This document shows, one piece after another, positions 26,825-34,790 of a stretch of 64,000 nt of DNA. The notes beneath the pieces were generated by a model. The model was not told the origin of the DNA and searched no databases. It saw only the letters and a program-made list of their open reading frames with translations. Source of the stretch: Chelatococcus sp. YT9 (lineage in GTDB: Bacteria > Pseudomonadota > Alphaproteobacteria > Rhizobiales > Beijerinckiaceae); the NCBI RefSeq assembly GCF_018398315.1, contig NZ_JAHBRW010000001.1, forward strand, positions 1,980,001 to 2,044,000, in the 5' to 3' direction. The position numbers were made by a program, and so were the translations under genes. The first letter of the stretch is position 1, and every line of letters starts with the position of its first letter.

Positions 26825-27778
26825 CTATACTCTCAAGCGGCCCTGGCGTCCGTAGAGCAACATGAGCACGATGAGTGTCATGCCGAAAATGATCTGCCGG
26901 CCGTAGTTTTCGAGCTGCAAGGTGGTCAGGACGCTTTGCAGCAGGACGAGCGCCACCGCTCCGAGCACCGTGCCGATGTAGCCGCCAGCGCCGCCCGCCA
27001 GCGATGTGCCGCCGATGACCACGGCGATGATCGACGACAAGACATACTGATCGCCGACGCTGATGAAGGAATTGCCGGTGTAGCCGATAACGCAGACGCC
27101 CGTGAGGCCGGCAAAGAAGCCTGATAGTCCGTAGAGCAGGCAGCGGATGCGGTTCACCGGCAGGCCGACCAGCATTGCAGCGCGCTCGTTGGCGCCGATG
27201 GCATAGACGGCGAAGCCGAAGGCGGTGCGCCTCAACAGGAAGGTGAGGCCGATCGCGATAATCGCCCAGACGAAGAGAATGCCGGGCAGGCCCAGAACGA
27301 GCGGGCGATTGATGAAGGCCATCAGCGCCGGCGCGGCGTTGCCCGAGGGGATGCCTTGTGAATAGACGACTAGGCCGCCCTGGACGATCGCCGTCATCCC
27401 GAGCGTCATGACGAGCGGTGGAATACGCACCAGCGTGACGCCGAGGCCGTTGACTATGCCGATGAGGAAGGTCACGGCCGTTGCCGCGAGGACCGCGGGC
27501 AGGATCGCCGCGTTGGCTCCGGCCATGATGTTGCCCGCGATGACCGCGCCTAGCGAGATCATCGGCCCGACCGAAAGGTCGATGCCCTCGCGGCCGCCGA
27601 GAATGACGAGATTCTGCCCGGCCGCGACGATGCCGAGGATTGCGGCGACGGTGAGCAGCCGCACGATCTGATCGCCGCGCGCAAAGCCCGGCGACAACGT
27701 CTCGCCGATGGCGAGCAGCGCGAGGATGGCGATGGCCGCGAGCGTCAGTGGGTTGGTGAGGACGGATTTCAGTGTCAT
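26825..27778 (-). CDS. Sugar ABC transporter permease (RbsC-like) 2
   Basis: From the ATG at 27778 this is a 317-residue permease with about eight to ten transmembrane helices. The cytoplasmic coupling region AVYAIGANERAAMLVGLPVN and the GREGIDLSVGPMISLGAV segment are hallmarks of the RbsC/XylH family. The start overlaps the stop of the first permease by 4 bp. It forms a heterodimeric channel with permease 1 and is powered by the two-domain ATPase. Confidence 0.92.
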   Translation of the reverse strand: MTLKSVLTNPLTLAAIAILALLAIGETLSPGFARGDQIVRLLTVAAILGIVAAGQNLVILGGREGIDLSVGPMISLGAVIAGNIMAGANAAILPAVLAATAVTFLIGIVNGLGVTLVRIPPLVMTLGMTAIVQGGLVVYSQGIPSGNAAPALMAFINRPLVLGLPGILFVWAIIAIGLTFLLRRTAFGFAVYAIGANERAAMLVGLPVNRIRCLLYGLSGFFAGLTGVCVIGYTGNSFISVGDQYVLSSIIAVVIGGTSLAGGAGGYIGTVLGAVALVLLQSVLTTLQLENYGRQIIFGMTLIVLMLLYGRQGRLRV

Positions 27779-28716
27779 CGGCGTGTCACCAGGACGCCGC
27801 CGGCGAGCGCCGCGAGCACGATCAGCCCTTGCACCAGCGTCTGCCAAGCAAAGGGCAGGCCGGCGAAGAAGATGACATTGCCGATCATGCCCAGGACGAG
27901 CGCGCCGAGAATGGAACCCACCGGCCCGCCTGAGCCGCCGGAGAGAGCCGTGCCGCCGAGCACGACGGCTGAGATCGAGGACAGGGCCAGGCTCTGCCCA
28001 AGCAGCGGGTCGCCGCTCGCCGTCTCGCCGGTGAGGCACAATGCCGCGAAGCCCGCGAAAAGCGCGGACAGGACGAAGGCGCCAATGCGCACGCGCGACA
28101 GGCTGAGGCCGGTCTGGAAGGCGCCGACGCGGCTGCCGCCGACCGCCGTCAGATGGGCCACGAAGGGCCTGCGCCCGAGGACGAGGGCAAAGGCGAGGCC
28201 AGCAAGGAGGATCCACAGCACCACGGGCAGGCCGAGAAGCATTGCGCTGTAGCTGCGCCAGAACGCCTCGGGTACGGGCAGGCCGGCCTGCGGCATCACG
28301 AACAACGCCGTTCCCGCGAAGACGATGCCGGTCGCGAAGGTGGTGACGATGGCCTGCAGCCTGAGCACGGCAATGAGGACGCCGTTGATGACGCCGCAGA
28401 CGACGGCCGTGACAAGGCCGGCGGCGAGGCCCGCGACAATGGGCGCGACCCCGTCGCCGCCAACTGCCGCGATGGTGCTGACCGTGACCACGTTCACGAG
28501 CGCCGCAATCGCGCCGACCGAGAGGTCGATATCCCCGCCGAGCACCACATAGGTCTGGCCGATGGCAACCAGCGCGAGCGGCAGGAAGGTGGTGAGGTTG
28601 GATTGCAGCACCGAGGGCTGCACGAAGCTCGGCTGCAGCGCCGTGTTGACGGCTACCAGTACGGCCAGCGCGATCAGAGTCAGGAGCCAGGGCCGAGAGC
28701 GGATCACGGCGCTCAT
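27775..28716 (-). CDS. Sugar ABC transporter permease (RbsC-like) 1
   Basis: The 313-residue protein from the ATG at 28716 is a polytopic permease with the RbsC signature YVVLGGDIDLSVGAIAALVN and the coupling region HLTAVGGSRVGAFQTGLSLS. It overlaps the ATPase stop codon by 4 bp. A longer frame exists upstream, but it is the antisense-like extension into the ATPase gene. It differs clearly in sequence from permease 2, as expected for a heterodimeric sugar channel. Confidence 0.92.
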   Translation of the reverse strand: MSAVIRSRPWLLTLIALAVLVAVNTALQPSFVQPSVLQSNLTTFLPLALVAIGQTYVVLGGDIDLSVGAIAALVNVVTVSTIAAVGGDGVAPIVAGLAAGLVTAVVCGVINGVLIAVLRLQAIVTTFATGIVFAGTALFVMPQAGLPVPEAFWRSYSAMLLGLPVVLWILLAGLAFALVLGRRPFVAHLTAVGGSRVGAFQTGLSLSRVRIGAFVLSALFAGFAALCLTGETASGDPLLGQSLALSSISAVVLGGTALSGGSGGPVGSILGALVLGMIGNVIFFAGLPFAWQTLVQGLIVLAALAGGVLVTRR

Positions 28717-30248
28717 GCCGCTTCTCCGTAGGCCGCTCGCGTAAGGTGGAAATGATCGAGCGTCGGACCGGCGAGTTCCGCGACGATGCGGCCGCTGTTG
28801 AACACGAGGACGCGGTCGCACCATTCGATGAGCTCGGCATCCTCGGAGGAATAGATGAGGATGCTGGCGCCCTCGTCCGCGAGCTTGCGCATGATGGCGA
28901 GGAGATCGCCCTTCGCGGCGAGGTCGATGCCCTTGGTCGGGTCGTCGAGCAGGAGCACACGCGGGCCGGTGGCGAGCCAGCGCGCGATGAAGATCTTCTG
29001 CTGGTTGCCCCCCGAAAGCGTGCCGATGGCGGCATCGAGCCCGGCGTATTTGGTGTTCAGGCTGTCGGCGTGCCGGGTCGCCAGCGGATCGAGCTCGGAC
29101 GGCCGCACCAGCCGGCGTCGTTCGCGCACGAGAAGCGCCGCCACCAGATTCTCAAAGATGGAGCGGCCGGTGAGCGCCGCATCCCGCCCGCGATCGCCGG
29201 AGACATAGGCGAGGCCGCGCCCGATGGCGTCGGCGGTGCGGGTGATGACGACCGACTCGCCGGCGACGGTGACGCGGCCGGCCGTGAAGGGCAGGGCGCC
29301 GAAAAGGCCTTGCAGCAGGGCCGACTGGCCCTGCCCCTGCAAGCCGCCGAGACCTACGATTTCACCCGGCCGAAGCGAGAGGGACACATCATGGACGCGC
29401 GCGTTGCGCACGCCTTCCGCGGTGAGGCGCGGCGCTGCTGCCGCAGGCGGCACGCGCTGGCTGGCGGCGGGATGGATGCGCGCATCGCCAACCATGTGGC
29501 GCACCACGGCGTCGCGGTCGGTCTCGGCCGTGACGAGTTCCGCCACCGTGACGCCGCCGCGCATCACGGTGATGCGATCGCACACCGCGAAGACCTCGTC
29601 GAGGCGGTGGGAGATCATCAGCGTGGAGATGCCTTCCGCCTTACGTGCCTTCAGGATCTCGAACAGGCGCGCAGACTGACGCCCATCGAGAGCAGCAGTT
29701 GCCTCATCAAGGATGATCAGCTGGGGACGGCGGGCGAGGACCTTGAGGATCTCGACGATCTGGCGCAAATCCGGCGTCAGCTCGGCGACAACAGCCTCGG
29801 GCGTGAGCTCGGGCCCCACGACGCCGTCGAACAGCCGGATCAGTGTCTCCGCTTCGCCCTGTAGGCGACGGCGATCGACGAAGCCCAGGCCTGTGCGCGG
29901 CTCGCGGCCGAGGCCGATGTTGGCTGCGACGCTCAATTGGGGAATGAGGCTGAGTTCCTGGTAGAACAACGCGATGCCCGCCTCTTCGGCATCGCGCGGA
30001 TTGCGGAACTGAACCGCCCGGCCACCGACGGCGATGGCCCCGGCATCGGGAGCGACAGTGCCAGCGACCACCTTGCAAAGCGTGGACTTGCCGCAGCCGT
30101 TGGCGCCGAGGAGGGCGTGAATCTCGCCCGCCTCGACCCGCAAACGCCCGTCCGCCAGCGCGACGACCGCGCCGAAGCGCTTGCCGACGCGCTCGGCGAC
30201 AAGAAGCGCCGCGTCTCTCCCGCCTGTTGCGGCTTGGTCCGACGCCAT
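28713..30248 (-). CDS. Sugar ABC transporter ATP-binding protein, two domains (RbsA/MglA-like)
   Basis: The 511-residue protein contains two fused nucleotide-binding domains. The first has a canonical Walker A (GANGCGKSTLCKV) and Walker B (LIILDEATAALDG); the second has the degenerate Walker A GLGGLQGQGQSALLQGLFG usual in this family, and the signature LSGGNQQKIFIARWL with Walker B VLLLDDPTKGIDL. It energises uptake of a pentose, hexose or cyclitol. The ATG at 30248 follows the binding-protein stop by 2 bp. Confidence 0.94.
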   Translation of the reverse strand: MASDQAATGGRDAALLVAERVGKRFGAVVALADGRLRVEAGEIHALLGANGCGKSTLCKVVAGTVAPDAGAIAVGGRAVQFRNPRDAEEAGIALFYQELSLIPQLSVAANIGLGREPRTGLGFVDRRRLQGEAETLIRLFDGVVGPELTPEAVVAELTPDLRQIVEILKVLARRPQLIILDEATAALDGRQSARLFEILKARKAEGISTLMISHRLDEVFAVCDRITVMRGGVTVAELVTAETDRDAVVRHMVGDARIHPAASQRVPPAAAAPRLTAEGVRNARVHDVSLSLRPGEIVGLGGLQGQGQSALLQGLFGALPFTAGRVTVAGESVVITRTADAIGRGLAYVSGDRGRDAALTGRSIFENLVAALLVRERRRLVRPSELDPLATRHADSLNTKYAGLDAAIGTLSGGNQQKIFIARWLATGPRVLLLDDPTKGIDLAAKGDLLAIMRKLADEGASILIYSSEDAELIEWCDRVLVFNSGRIVAELAGPTLDHFHLTRAAYGEAA

Positions 30249-30250
30249 GA

Positions 30251-31294
30251 CTACTTGAAGTACTGCTGGGCTTCTTCGGGGGTGACGACGGCCGTCACGG
30301 ACCAATATCCCGGCTTGCCTTCGGCTTGTTTCAGCGCCTCGGCGAGGTTGCTGTTGTCCACGAAGGGGATCGGGATATAGATGGCATTGCCATACTGGCC
30401 CTTGAAGACACCGTCCTTGAACTCCTTACCCATCAGGCGGTGCACAGCCACGTTGAGCGCGGAGGCCATGACGCCGGGCGGGTTGACGGAGGCGCCGGAG
30501 TTCAGCTTCTGCTCGGACCAGCGCGTGAGGAAGTCCTTGCGGATCTCTCCAGTCGCTGCAATCTGGTCCTTCTTGCCCGCGGCCTCAATGGCGCGCCAGG
30601 CGCCGTCGGCCATGCCGTCCTGCACCCAGACACCGTTGATATTGGGATAGGTGGCGAGAAGGTTCTGCATCACCTGCTGGCCCTTGGCCTGGTCCCAGTC
30701 CGCATTGGCCTGGTTCAGCACCTTGATGTCGGGGTGCTTGGCGAAGACCTCGCGATAGCCGGCGACGCGCATCTCATTGGCCGGGTGGCCGGCGATGCCG
30801 TTGATGGTGACCACGTTGCCCTTGTTGCCGAGCGTCTTCGCCAGCCATTCGGCTGACTTCACCGCCCAGTCCTTCTGGTCGATGCCGACATAGATCGCGT
30901 CCTTGGAAGACACCTCCGCATCCGTCGACACGACGAGGATGTTGCGCGCCTTGGCCTGCGCGAACACGGGGTCGAAGGCCGTTGGGCTGTTCGGGTTGAT
31001 GATGATGGCGTTGACGCCTTGGTTGATGAAGTTGCGCACATGGCCGATCTGCCCCTGCACATCGACGGTCGCGCTCTGCACCACCACCTCGACATTGACG
31101 CCCTTGGCCTTCCACGCCGCCGCGGCCGCCTGCGCCTCCTCGATCATCTGGGTGCGCCACTCGCTGCCCACCCAGCCGTTGGACAGGCCGATCTTGAAAG
31201 ACTGCTGAGCCTGGGCCGTGGCCCCGAGGGCCACCATGGTACCCATGGCAACGGCGCCGAGAATTGCCCGGCGCGTAGCAGAACTGCTGATCAT
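30251..31294 (-). CDS. Sugar ABC transporter substrate-binding protein
   Basis: The 347-residue periplasmic binding protein starts with a signal peptide (SSATRRAILGAVAMGTMVAL then GATAQAQ). The mature part opens FKIGLSNGWVGSEWRTQ and has the type 1 periplasmic-binding fold of the ribose/galactose class (NFINQGVNAIIINPNSPTAF, YVGIDQKDWAVKSAEW). Two ATG codons are adjacent; I chose 31294 because GGGAGGAG is better spaced from it than from the one at 31297. It is the first gene of a seven-gene operon and is preceded by a LacI-type operator. Confidence 0.93.
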   Translation of the reverse strand: MISSSATRRAILGAVAMGTMVALGATAQAQQSFKIGLSNGWVGSEWRTQMIEEAQAAAAAWKAKGVNVEVVVQSATVDVQGQIGHVRNFINQGVNAIIINPNSPTAFDPVFAQAKARNILVVSTDAEVSSKDAIYVGIDQKDWAVKSAEWLAKTLGNKGNVVTINGIAGHPANEMRVAGYREVFAKHPDIKVLNQANADWDQAKGQQVMQNLLATYPNINGVWVQDGMADGAWRAIEAAGKKDQIAATGEIRKDFLTRWSEQKLNSGASVNPPGVMASALNVAVHRLMGKEFKDGVFKGQYGNAIYIPIPFVDNSNLAEALKQAEGKPGYWSVTAVVTPEEAQQYFK

Positions 31295-31334
31295 CATCTC
31301 CTCCCGATATGTCCACTGCGGAACCTGAGAGAAG

Positions 31335-31352
31335 GATGTAATCGATTGCATC
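31335..31352. promoter_or_regulatory. LacI-type operator of the sugar operon
   Basis: GATGTAATCGATTGCATC is an 18-bp near-perfect palindrome centred on CG, matching the TGNAANCGNTTNCA form of LacI-family operators. On the minus strand a TTGACG hexamer (31361-31356) lies just upstream, so the operator fills the promoter spacer of the binding-protein gene. The in-operon LacI protein is the obvious ligand. Confidence 0.75.
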
Positions 31353-31448
31353 CGCCGTCAAGGCGGCTTGTCTACCGACTATTGGCGGAGAGCCGAGCTA
31401 GGCCCCTGAGCGCAGACGGAAAGGCCAGCACCACTCCGCGCTGGAAAA

Positions 31449-31865
31449 TCAGGATGCCGTTGCCGGCTGCTCGACGGTGACGACCGTGAGTTCATGCTGG
31501 CGGCCATCGCGGGCGATCCAGGTGATCGACTGCCCGGGCGAAAGGCCGATGAGAGCCGTGCCGATCGGCGTCATGATCGAGATCTTGCCATCCGCGATAT
31601 TGGCGTCACCGGGATAGACCAGCGTCACACGGCGCTTCTCGCCCTCGGCCGTCTGGTATTCCAGCGTTGAGCCCATGCGCACGGCGTTGCGCGGCACGGA
31701 TTTGTCCGCGACGACCGAGGCGCGGTCCATTTCTGCGAGAAGTTCTTCCGCCACTTCGGGAATCCGGTCGAGCGCGGCTGTAGCCAGGCCGACGAGGCGT
31801 TCATATTCCGCCTCGCTTACGACAATCTTAGGCTTGCGCCGCTTCTTGGCTTGGGTGCTGGACAT
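31449..31865 (-). CDS. rnk: Nucleoside diphosphate kinase regulator, GreA/GreB-family protein Rnk
   Basis: The 138-residue protein (ATG at 31865) has an N-terminal helical segment (KIVVSEAEYERLVGLATAAL) and a C-terminal GreA/GreB FKBP-like domain (VRMGSTLEYQTAEGEKRRVT, ISIMTPIGTALIGLSPGQSI, ARDGRQHELTVVTVE). The short N-terminal part, lacking the full coiled coil of GreA, is typical of Rnk, which binds RNA polymerase near the secondary channel. An in-frame extension to 31955 has no family homology. It stands alone upstream of the sugar operon. Confidence 0.87.
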   Translation of the reverse strand: MSSTQAKKRRKPKIVVSEAEYERLVGLATAALDRIPEVAEELLAEMDRASVVADKSVPRNAVRMGSTLEYQTAEGEKRRVTLVYPGDANIADGKISIMTPIGTALIGLSPGQSITWIARDGRQHELTVVTVEQPATAS

Positions 31866-32010
31866 CGGTCTGAAGATCCTGTGGCTTGAGATTCTTAAGT
31901 TGAAATACGGCTCCATGCGCAACGCGCCTTGGATGACCCGTAACATCATGGACAATGAATGAGAGGGGGCCCAAATCCGGGCCGTCGCACCTGCGGTTCC
32001 GTCAAAGCGC

Positions 32011-32048
32011 CCCCCGGAGCTCGGGGCGCGCGGGGCCGAGCTCGGGGG
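32011..32048. other. Large GC-rich stem-loop in the gene-free stretch 31866-32280
   Basis: CCCCCGGAGCTCGG pairs with CCGAGCTCGGGGG with a single bulged G around a 10-base apical segment. It lies between rnk and the secreted amidase, which are divergent. No riboswitch class matches it by eye. The rest of the stretch shows no coding signal. Confidence 0.5.
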
Positions 32049-32280
32049 CTAAAGGCCCGCGATCGGGCAAACCCGATGAACGTTGACGAAGAGAGTGGCG
32101 CCGGTGCTGATCATGGGCTTAACGTTGGCCCGTTCGCGCCGGAAGTCAAGGGAGCGCGCTCGCAGTGGCAGGGGCGACGGCAAAGGCCACGCCGGGCTGT
32201 TGGTAAGTCCGTCCGCATCCCGTGCCCTCGGCCACAATTTGCCCTATGCTTTCTCAGTGTGTGTGCCTTATGGGGTCGAT

Positions 32281-33345
32281 ATGCGACGCAGGACATTTTG
32301 TGGGCTTCTTGGCGGGGCCATCGCAAGCGTGGTGGCTCTGCGCCCCGACAGGGCCGCCGAGGCCTGCACGCGGGTACTGTGGAACGACAACGCGCAGCTG
32401 GTTGTTGTCGGCCGCACCATGGACTGGCCGGAATCCACCGAGCCCATTCTCACGGTCTTCCCGCGCGGAATGGCACGGGACGGCGGCCGGCTTGGTCCCG
32501 CGACCGTCGTGGAAGCAAACCCCGCGCGCTGGACCTCGAAATACGGCAGCCTGGTCACCACGGTCTATGGTATCGGCAGCGTCGACGGGCTCAACGAGCA
32601 GGGGCTTGCCGGGCATCTGCTGTATCTCAACGCGACCGACTTCGGTCCGCGCGATCCTGCCAAGCCAGGGCTTCAGGCGGGTTTATGGCTGCAGTTCGCA
32701 CTCGACAACGCGGCGACCGTGACCGAGGCGCTGGCGCTGCTCGAAACCATCCAGCCCGTGATGGTGGAGGCCCGCGGTCGCAAGGCGACCGTGCATTTGG
32801 CGCTGGAGGACGCGACGGGCGACTCCGCGATCATTGAATATATCGATGGCAAGCCCGTCGTTCATCACGGCCGCGAATTCCGCGTGATGACCAACGACCC
32901 GACCTATGACCAGCAACTCGTGCTGCTCAAGACGATGTCGGAGAAGAGCGACTTCGCGAACCCAAGTTCCAACACGCCTCTGCCGGGCAATGTCTCGCCG
33001 ACGGATCGCTTCCAGCGCGCGGCCTATTACCAGCGTGTATTGCCAGAGCCTAAGAGCGAGCGAGAGGCGGTTGCCTCGATGTTCGCGCTCATGGCCAATG
33101 TATCCGTGCCTTTCGGCGCGCCCTACAAGAATTTCGGCGTGTATAACACCGAGTATCGGACAGTCTGCAATCTCACCAACAAGGTCTATTTCTTTCAGCT
33201 GACGACAAGTCCCAGCGTCATCTGGGCAGGCCTGTCGCGCTTCGACCTGTCGCCCGGCGCGCCCGTCATGATGCTCAACCCCGACACCATCGAACTGAGC
33301 GGCAACGTGGCTGGCCAGTTCAAGCCGGAGAAGGCGCCGTTTTAG
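32281..33345 (+). CDS. Secreted linear amide C-N hydrolase (choloylglycine hydrolase/penicillin V acylase family)
   Basis: The 354-residue protein has a twin-arginine-like signal (MRRRTFCGLLGGAIASVVAL) ending at AAEA, directly followed by Cys29. That cysteine would become the N-terminal nucleophile of an Ntn hydrolase, and GRTMDWPE downstream is the conserved block of the family, as are GSVDGLNEQGLAGHLLYLN and MTNDPTYDQQ. Family members hydrolyse bile salts, penicillin V or acyl-homoserine lactones in the periplasm. The ATG at 32281 is preferred over the 198-bp in-frame extension. Substrate is unknown; bile salts are unlikely in a soil-type organism. Confidence 0.87.
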   Translation: MRRRTFCGLLGGAIASVVALRPDRAAEACTRVLWNDNAQLVVVGRTMDWPESTEPILTVFPRGMARDGGRLGPATVVEANPARWTSKYGSLVTTVYGIGSVDGLNEQGLAGHLLYLNATDFGPRDPAKPGLQAGLWLQFALDNAATVTEALALLETIQPVMVEARGRKATVHLALEDATGDSAIIEYIDGKPVVHHGREFRVMTNDPTYDQQLVLLKTMSEKSDFANPSSNTPLPGNVSPTDRFQRAAYYQRVLPEPKSEREAVASMFALMANVSVPFGAPYKNFGVYNTEYRTVCNLTNKVYFFQLTTSPSVIWAGLSRFDLSPGAPVMMLNPDTIELSGNVAGQFKPEKAPF

Positions 33346-33374
33346 GGGCGCGGGCGGACAAGGTCGAGAGCCAC

Positions 33375-33872
33375 ATGGATGGCGATACGTGCGATGAAGA
33401 GCCTGACGTCCGGATCGGCGGGCTCTCCTTGTGGGTGCTATCCTACGAGCGGCCTGCCCTTGGCTATTATTTTGACGACAACTGGCTGAACGTGTTGATG
33501 AGGGTGGAAACGCCCCACGCTCTTGTCGAGAAGGCCGGCGCATTCCTGCGTACGGATGAATTGGCCGCATTCTACGACGAGCTGGAAGTTGTCGACCGCG
33601 AGCTTGCCGGATCCGCGGCATTGCAAACTGCGGAAGAGACGCTGGACGTTAAAATCGCGCTCTCTAACTTGGGAGATATCAAGGTTTCGGTTGAATGCGA
33701 TTTTGAAAATCCCGTTCAGCGGCATCATTTTGTATTTGAGATCGACCAGAGTTATCTGCCGGGTATCCTTGCGGGATTGCGAGGTATTCTCGTGGATTTT
33801 CCTGTCATCGGGTCTCCTCCTGATGAGGCGGGCGACACGCAGCGAGACCCCGAACAGGATAAAGTAAAGTAG
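33375..33872 (+). CDS. Small protein resembling WapI-type immunity proteins
   Basis: The 165-residue product is soluble and acidic. LSLWVLSYERPALGYYFDDN then WLNVLMRVETP, FYDELEVVDRELAGSA and a late VSVECDFENPVQR match, by eye, the pattern of WapI-family proteins (Y/F-D-x-N-W-L core, then a beta-rich half). In other bacteria such proteins neutralise toxins with C-terminal toxic domains, but no toxin gene is nearby and the match is weak. It lies 29 bp after the amidase gene on the same strand. An orphan role is possible. Confidence 0.55.
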   Translation: MDGDTCDEEPDVRIGGLSLWVLSYERPALGYYFDDNWLNVLMRVETPHALVEKAGAFLRTDELAAFYDELEVVDRELAGSAALQTAEETLDVKIALSNLGDIKVSVECDFENPVQRHHFVFEIDQSYLPGILAGLRGILVDFPVIGSPPDEAGDTQRDPEQDKVK

Positions 33873-33919
33873 CGGAGGGCGGCGCCTGTTCAACGCTTTG
33901 GACTTGTGGGGAAGTATCT

Positions 33920-34765
33920 ATGACGAATCCGTTCTCCGGCCTGCGCTTTACAAGCTTGCGCGGTGAAGCGAAGGCGACTTTCGCGGAACAGGAGGCCAAT
34001 TCGGCGGCTCGTACGGAAGCACCGGCATCGACATTGCTGTTCGAACCTCGGAATGAGCTGGAGCGCTTGCTCGTCGAGGCGACGCGCGACCCGGCGCAGC
34101 GGCCGCTTTTTCTCCACGCGCTGATGCGATCGTATCTTTATGTCGAACTCCCGCCGGGGATGTCTCCTGACACGTCCACTTTGCAGCCTGGCGCCCGGTT
34201 GCAACTGCATATGGTTACAGGGCCTGATGGTAATGCCGTCCCGGCGATCTTCACGTCTGAAGAGCGCGTGGCCGACGCCAGAGGCGCGGTCACAAGTTAT
34301 CTCGGCATCAAAGCGGAGGACCTGTTCAACCTGGTCGCGGCGACGGGCGCTTTCCTCAATCCAGGCACGCCTTACGGTCTCTATTGGACCGCATCGGAGT
34401 TGGCGAGGCTTCTCGGGCGCCCGGACATACGCATCGTCGAGACCGAGACGCGGGTCATGCTCGGCGCGCCTGAGGTGCGGCCGGAGCAACTGATAGCAAG
34501 TCTCACCCGGGCGTTCAAAAACGATGCGAGGATTCGTGAGGCGTGGCTGGCGCTTGCCTATTGGCCCGCGACCAATGAGCGATCATGGTTTCTCGATGTG
34601 CGGTCCGACATTTCGTGCAAGGCTTCGTATGAGGAACTGCGTCCGCTGATCGGGGAGGCAATTCAGCAAGCGGGGCCTCTCCAGTATCCGGTCGACACAG
34701 TCGTCGACCAGCCACCCGCACCTCATGGCCAGGGCATCAGGATCAAGCCGGCTCAAGTGCAGTGA
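33920..34765 (+). CDS. SseB family protein
   Basis: The 281-residue protein has the SseB N-terminal domain (NELERLLVEATRDPAQRPLF, then HALMRSYLYVEL, PAIFTSEERV and LNPGTPYGLYWTASELARLL) and the SseB C-terminal domain (LTRAFKNDARIREAWLALAY, the WFLDVRSD strand). The family is named after the E. coli serine-sensitivity gene and its biochemical role is unclear. RBS GTGGGGAAG precedes the ATG. It is convergent with the FAD dehydrogenase gene. It follows the WapI-like gene by 47 bp, and SseB and immunity-like proteins recur together in polymorphic toxin loci, but no toxin is visible here. Confidence 0.8.
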   Translation: MTNPFSGLRFTSLRGEAKATFAEQEANSAARTEAPASTLLFEPRNELERLLVEATRDPAQRPLFLHALMRSYLYVELPPGMSPDTSTLQPGARLQLHMVTGPDGNAVPAIFTSEERVADARGAVTSYLGIKAEDLFNLVAATGAFLNPGTPYGLYWTASELARLLGRPDIRIVETETRVMLGAPEVRPEQLIASLTRAFKNDARIREAWLALAYWPATNERSWFLDVRSDISCKASYEELRPLIGEAIQQAGPLQYPVDTVVDQPPAPHGQGIRIKPAQVQ

Positions 34766-34790
34766 AGGGCGAGCCGTGAAGGTAGCCCGC

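Noticed and set aside
31959-32837. 292-residue plus-strand open frame overlapping the amidase start
   Set aside because: Different frame from the amidase, which has signal peptide and catalytic cysteine; composition is low-complexity basic.
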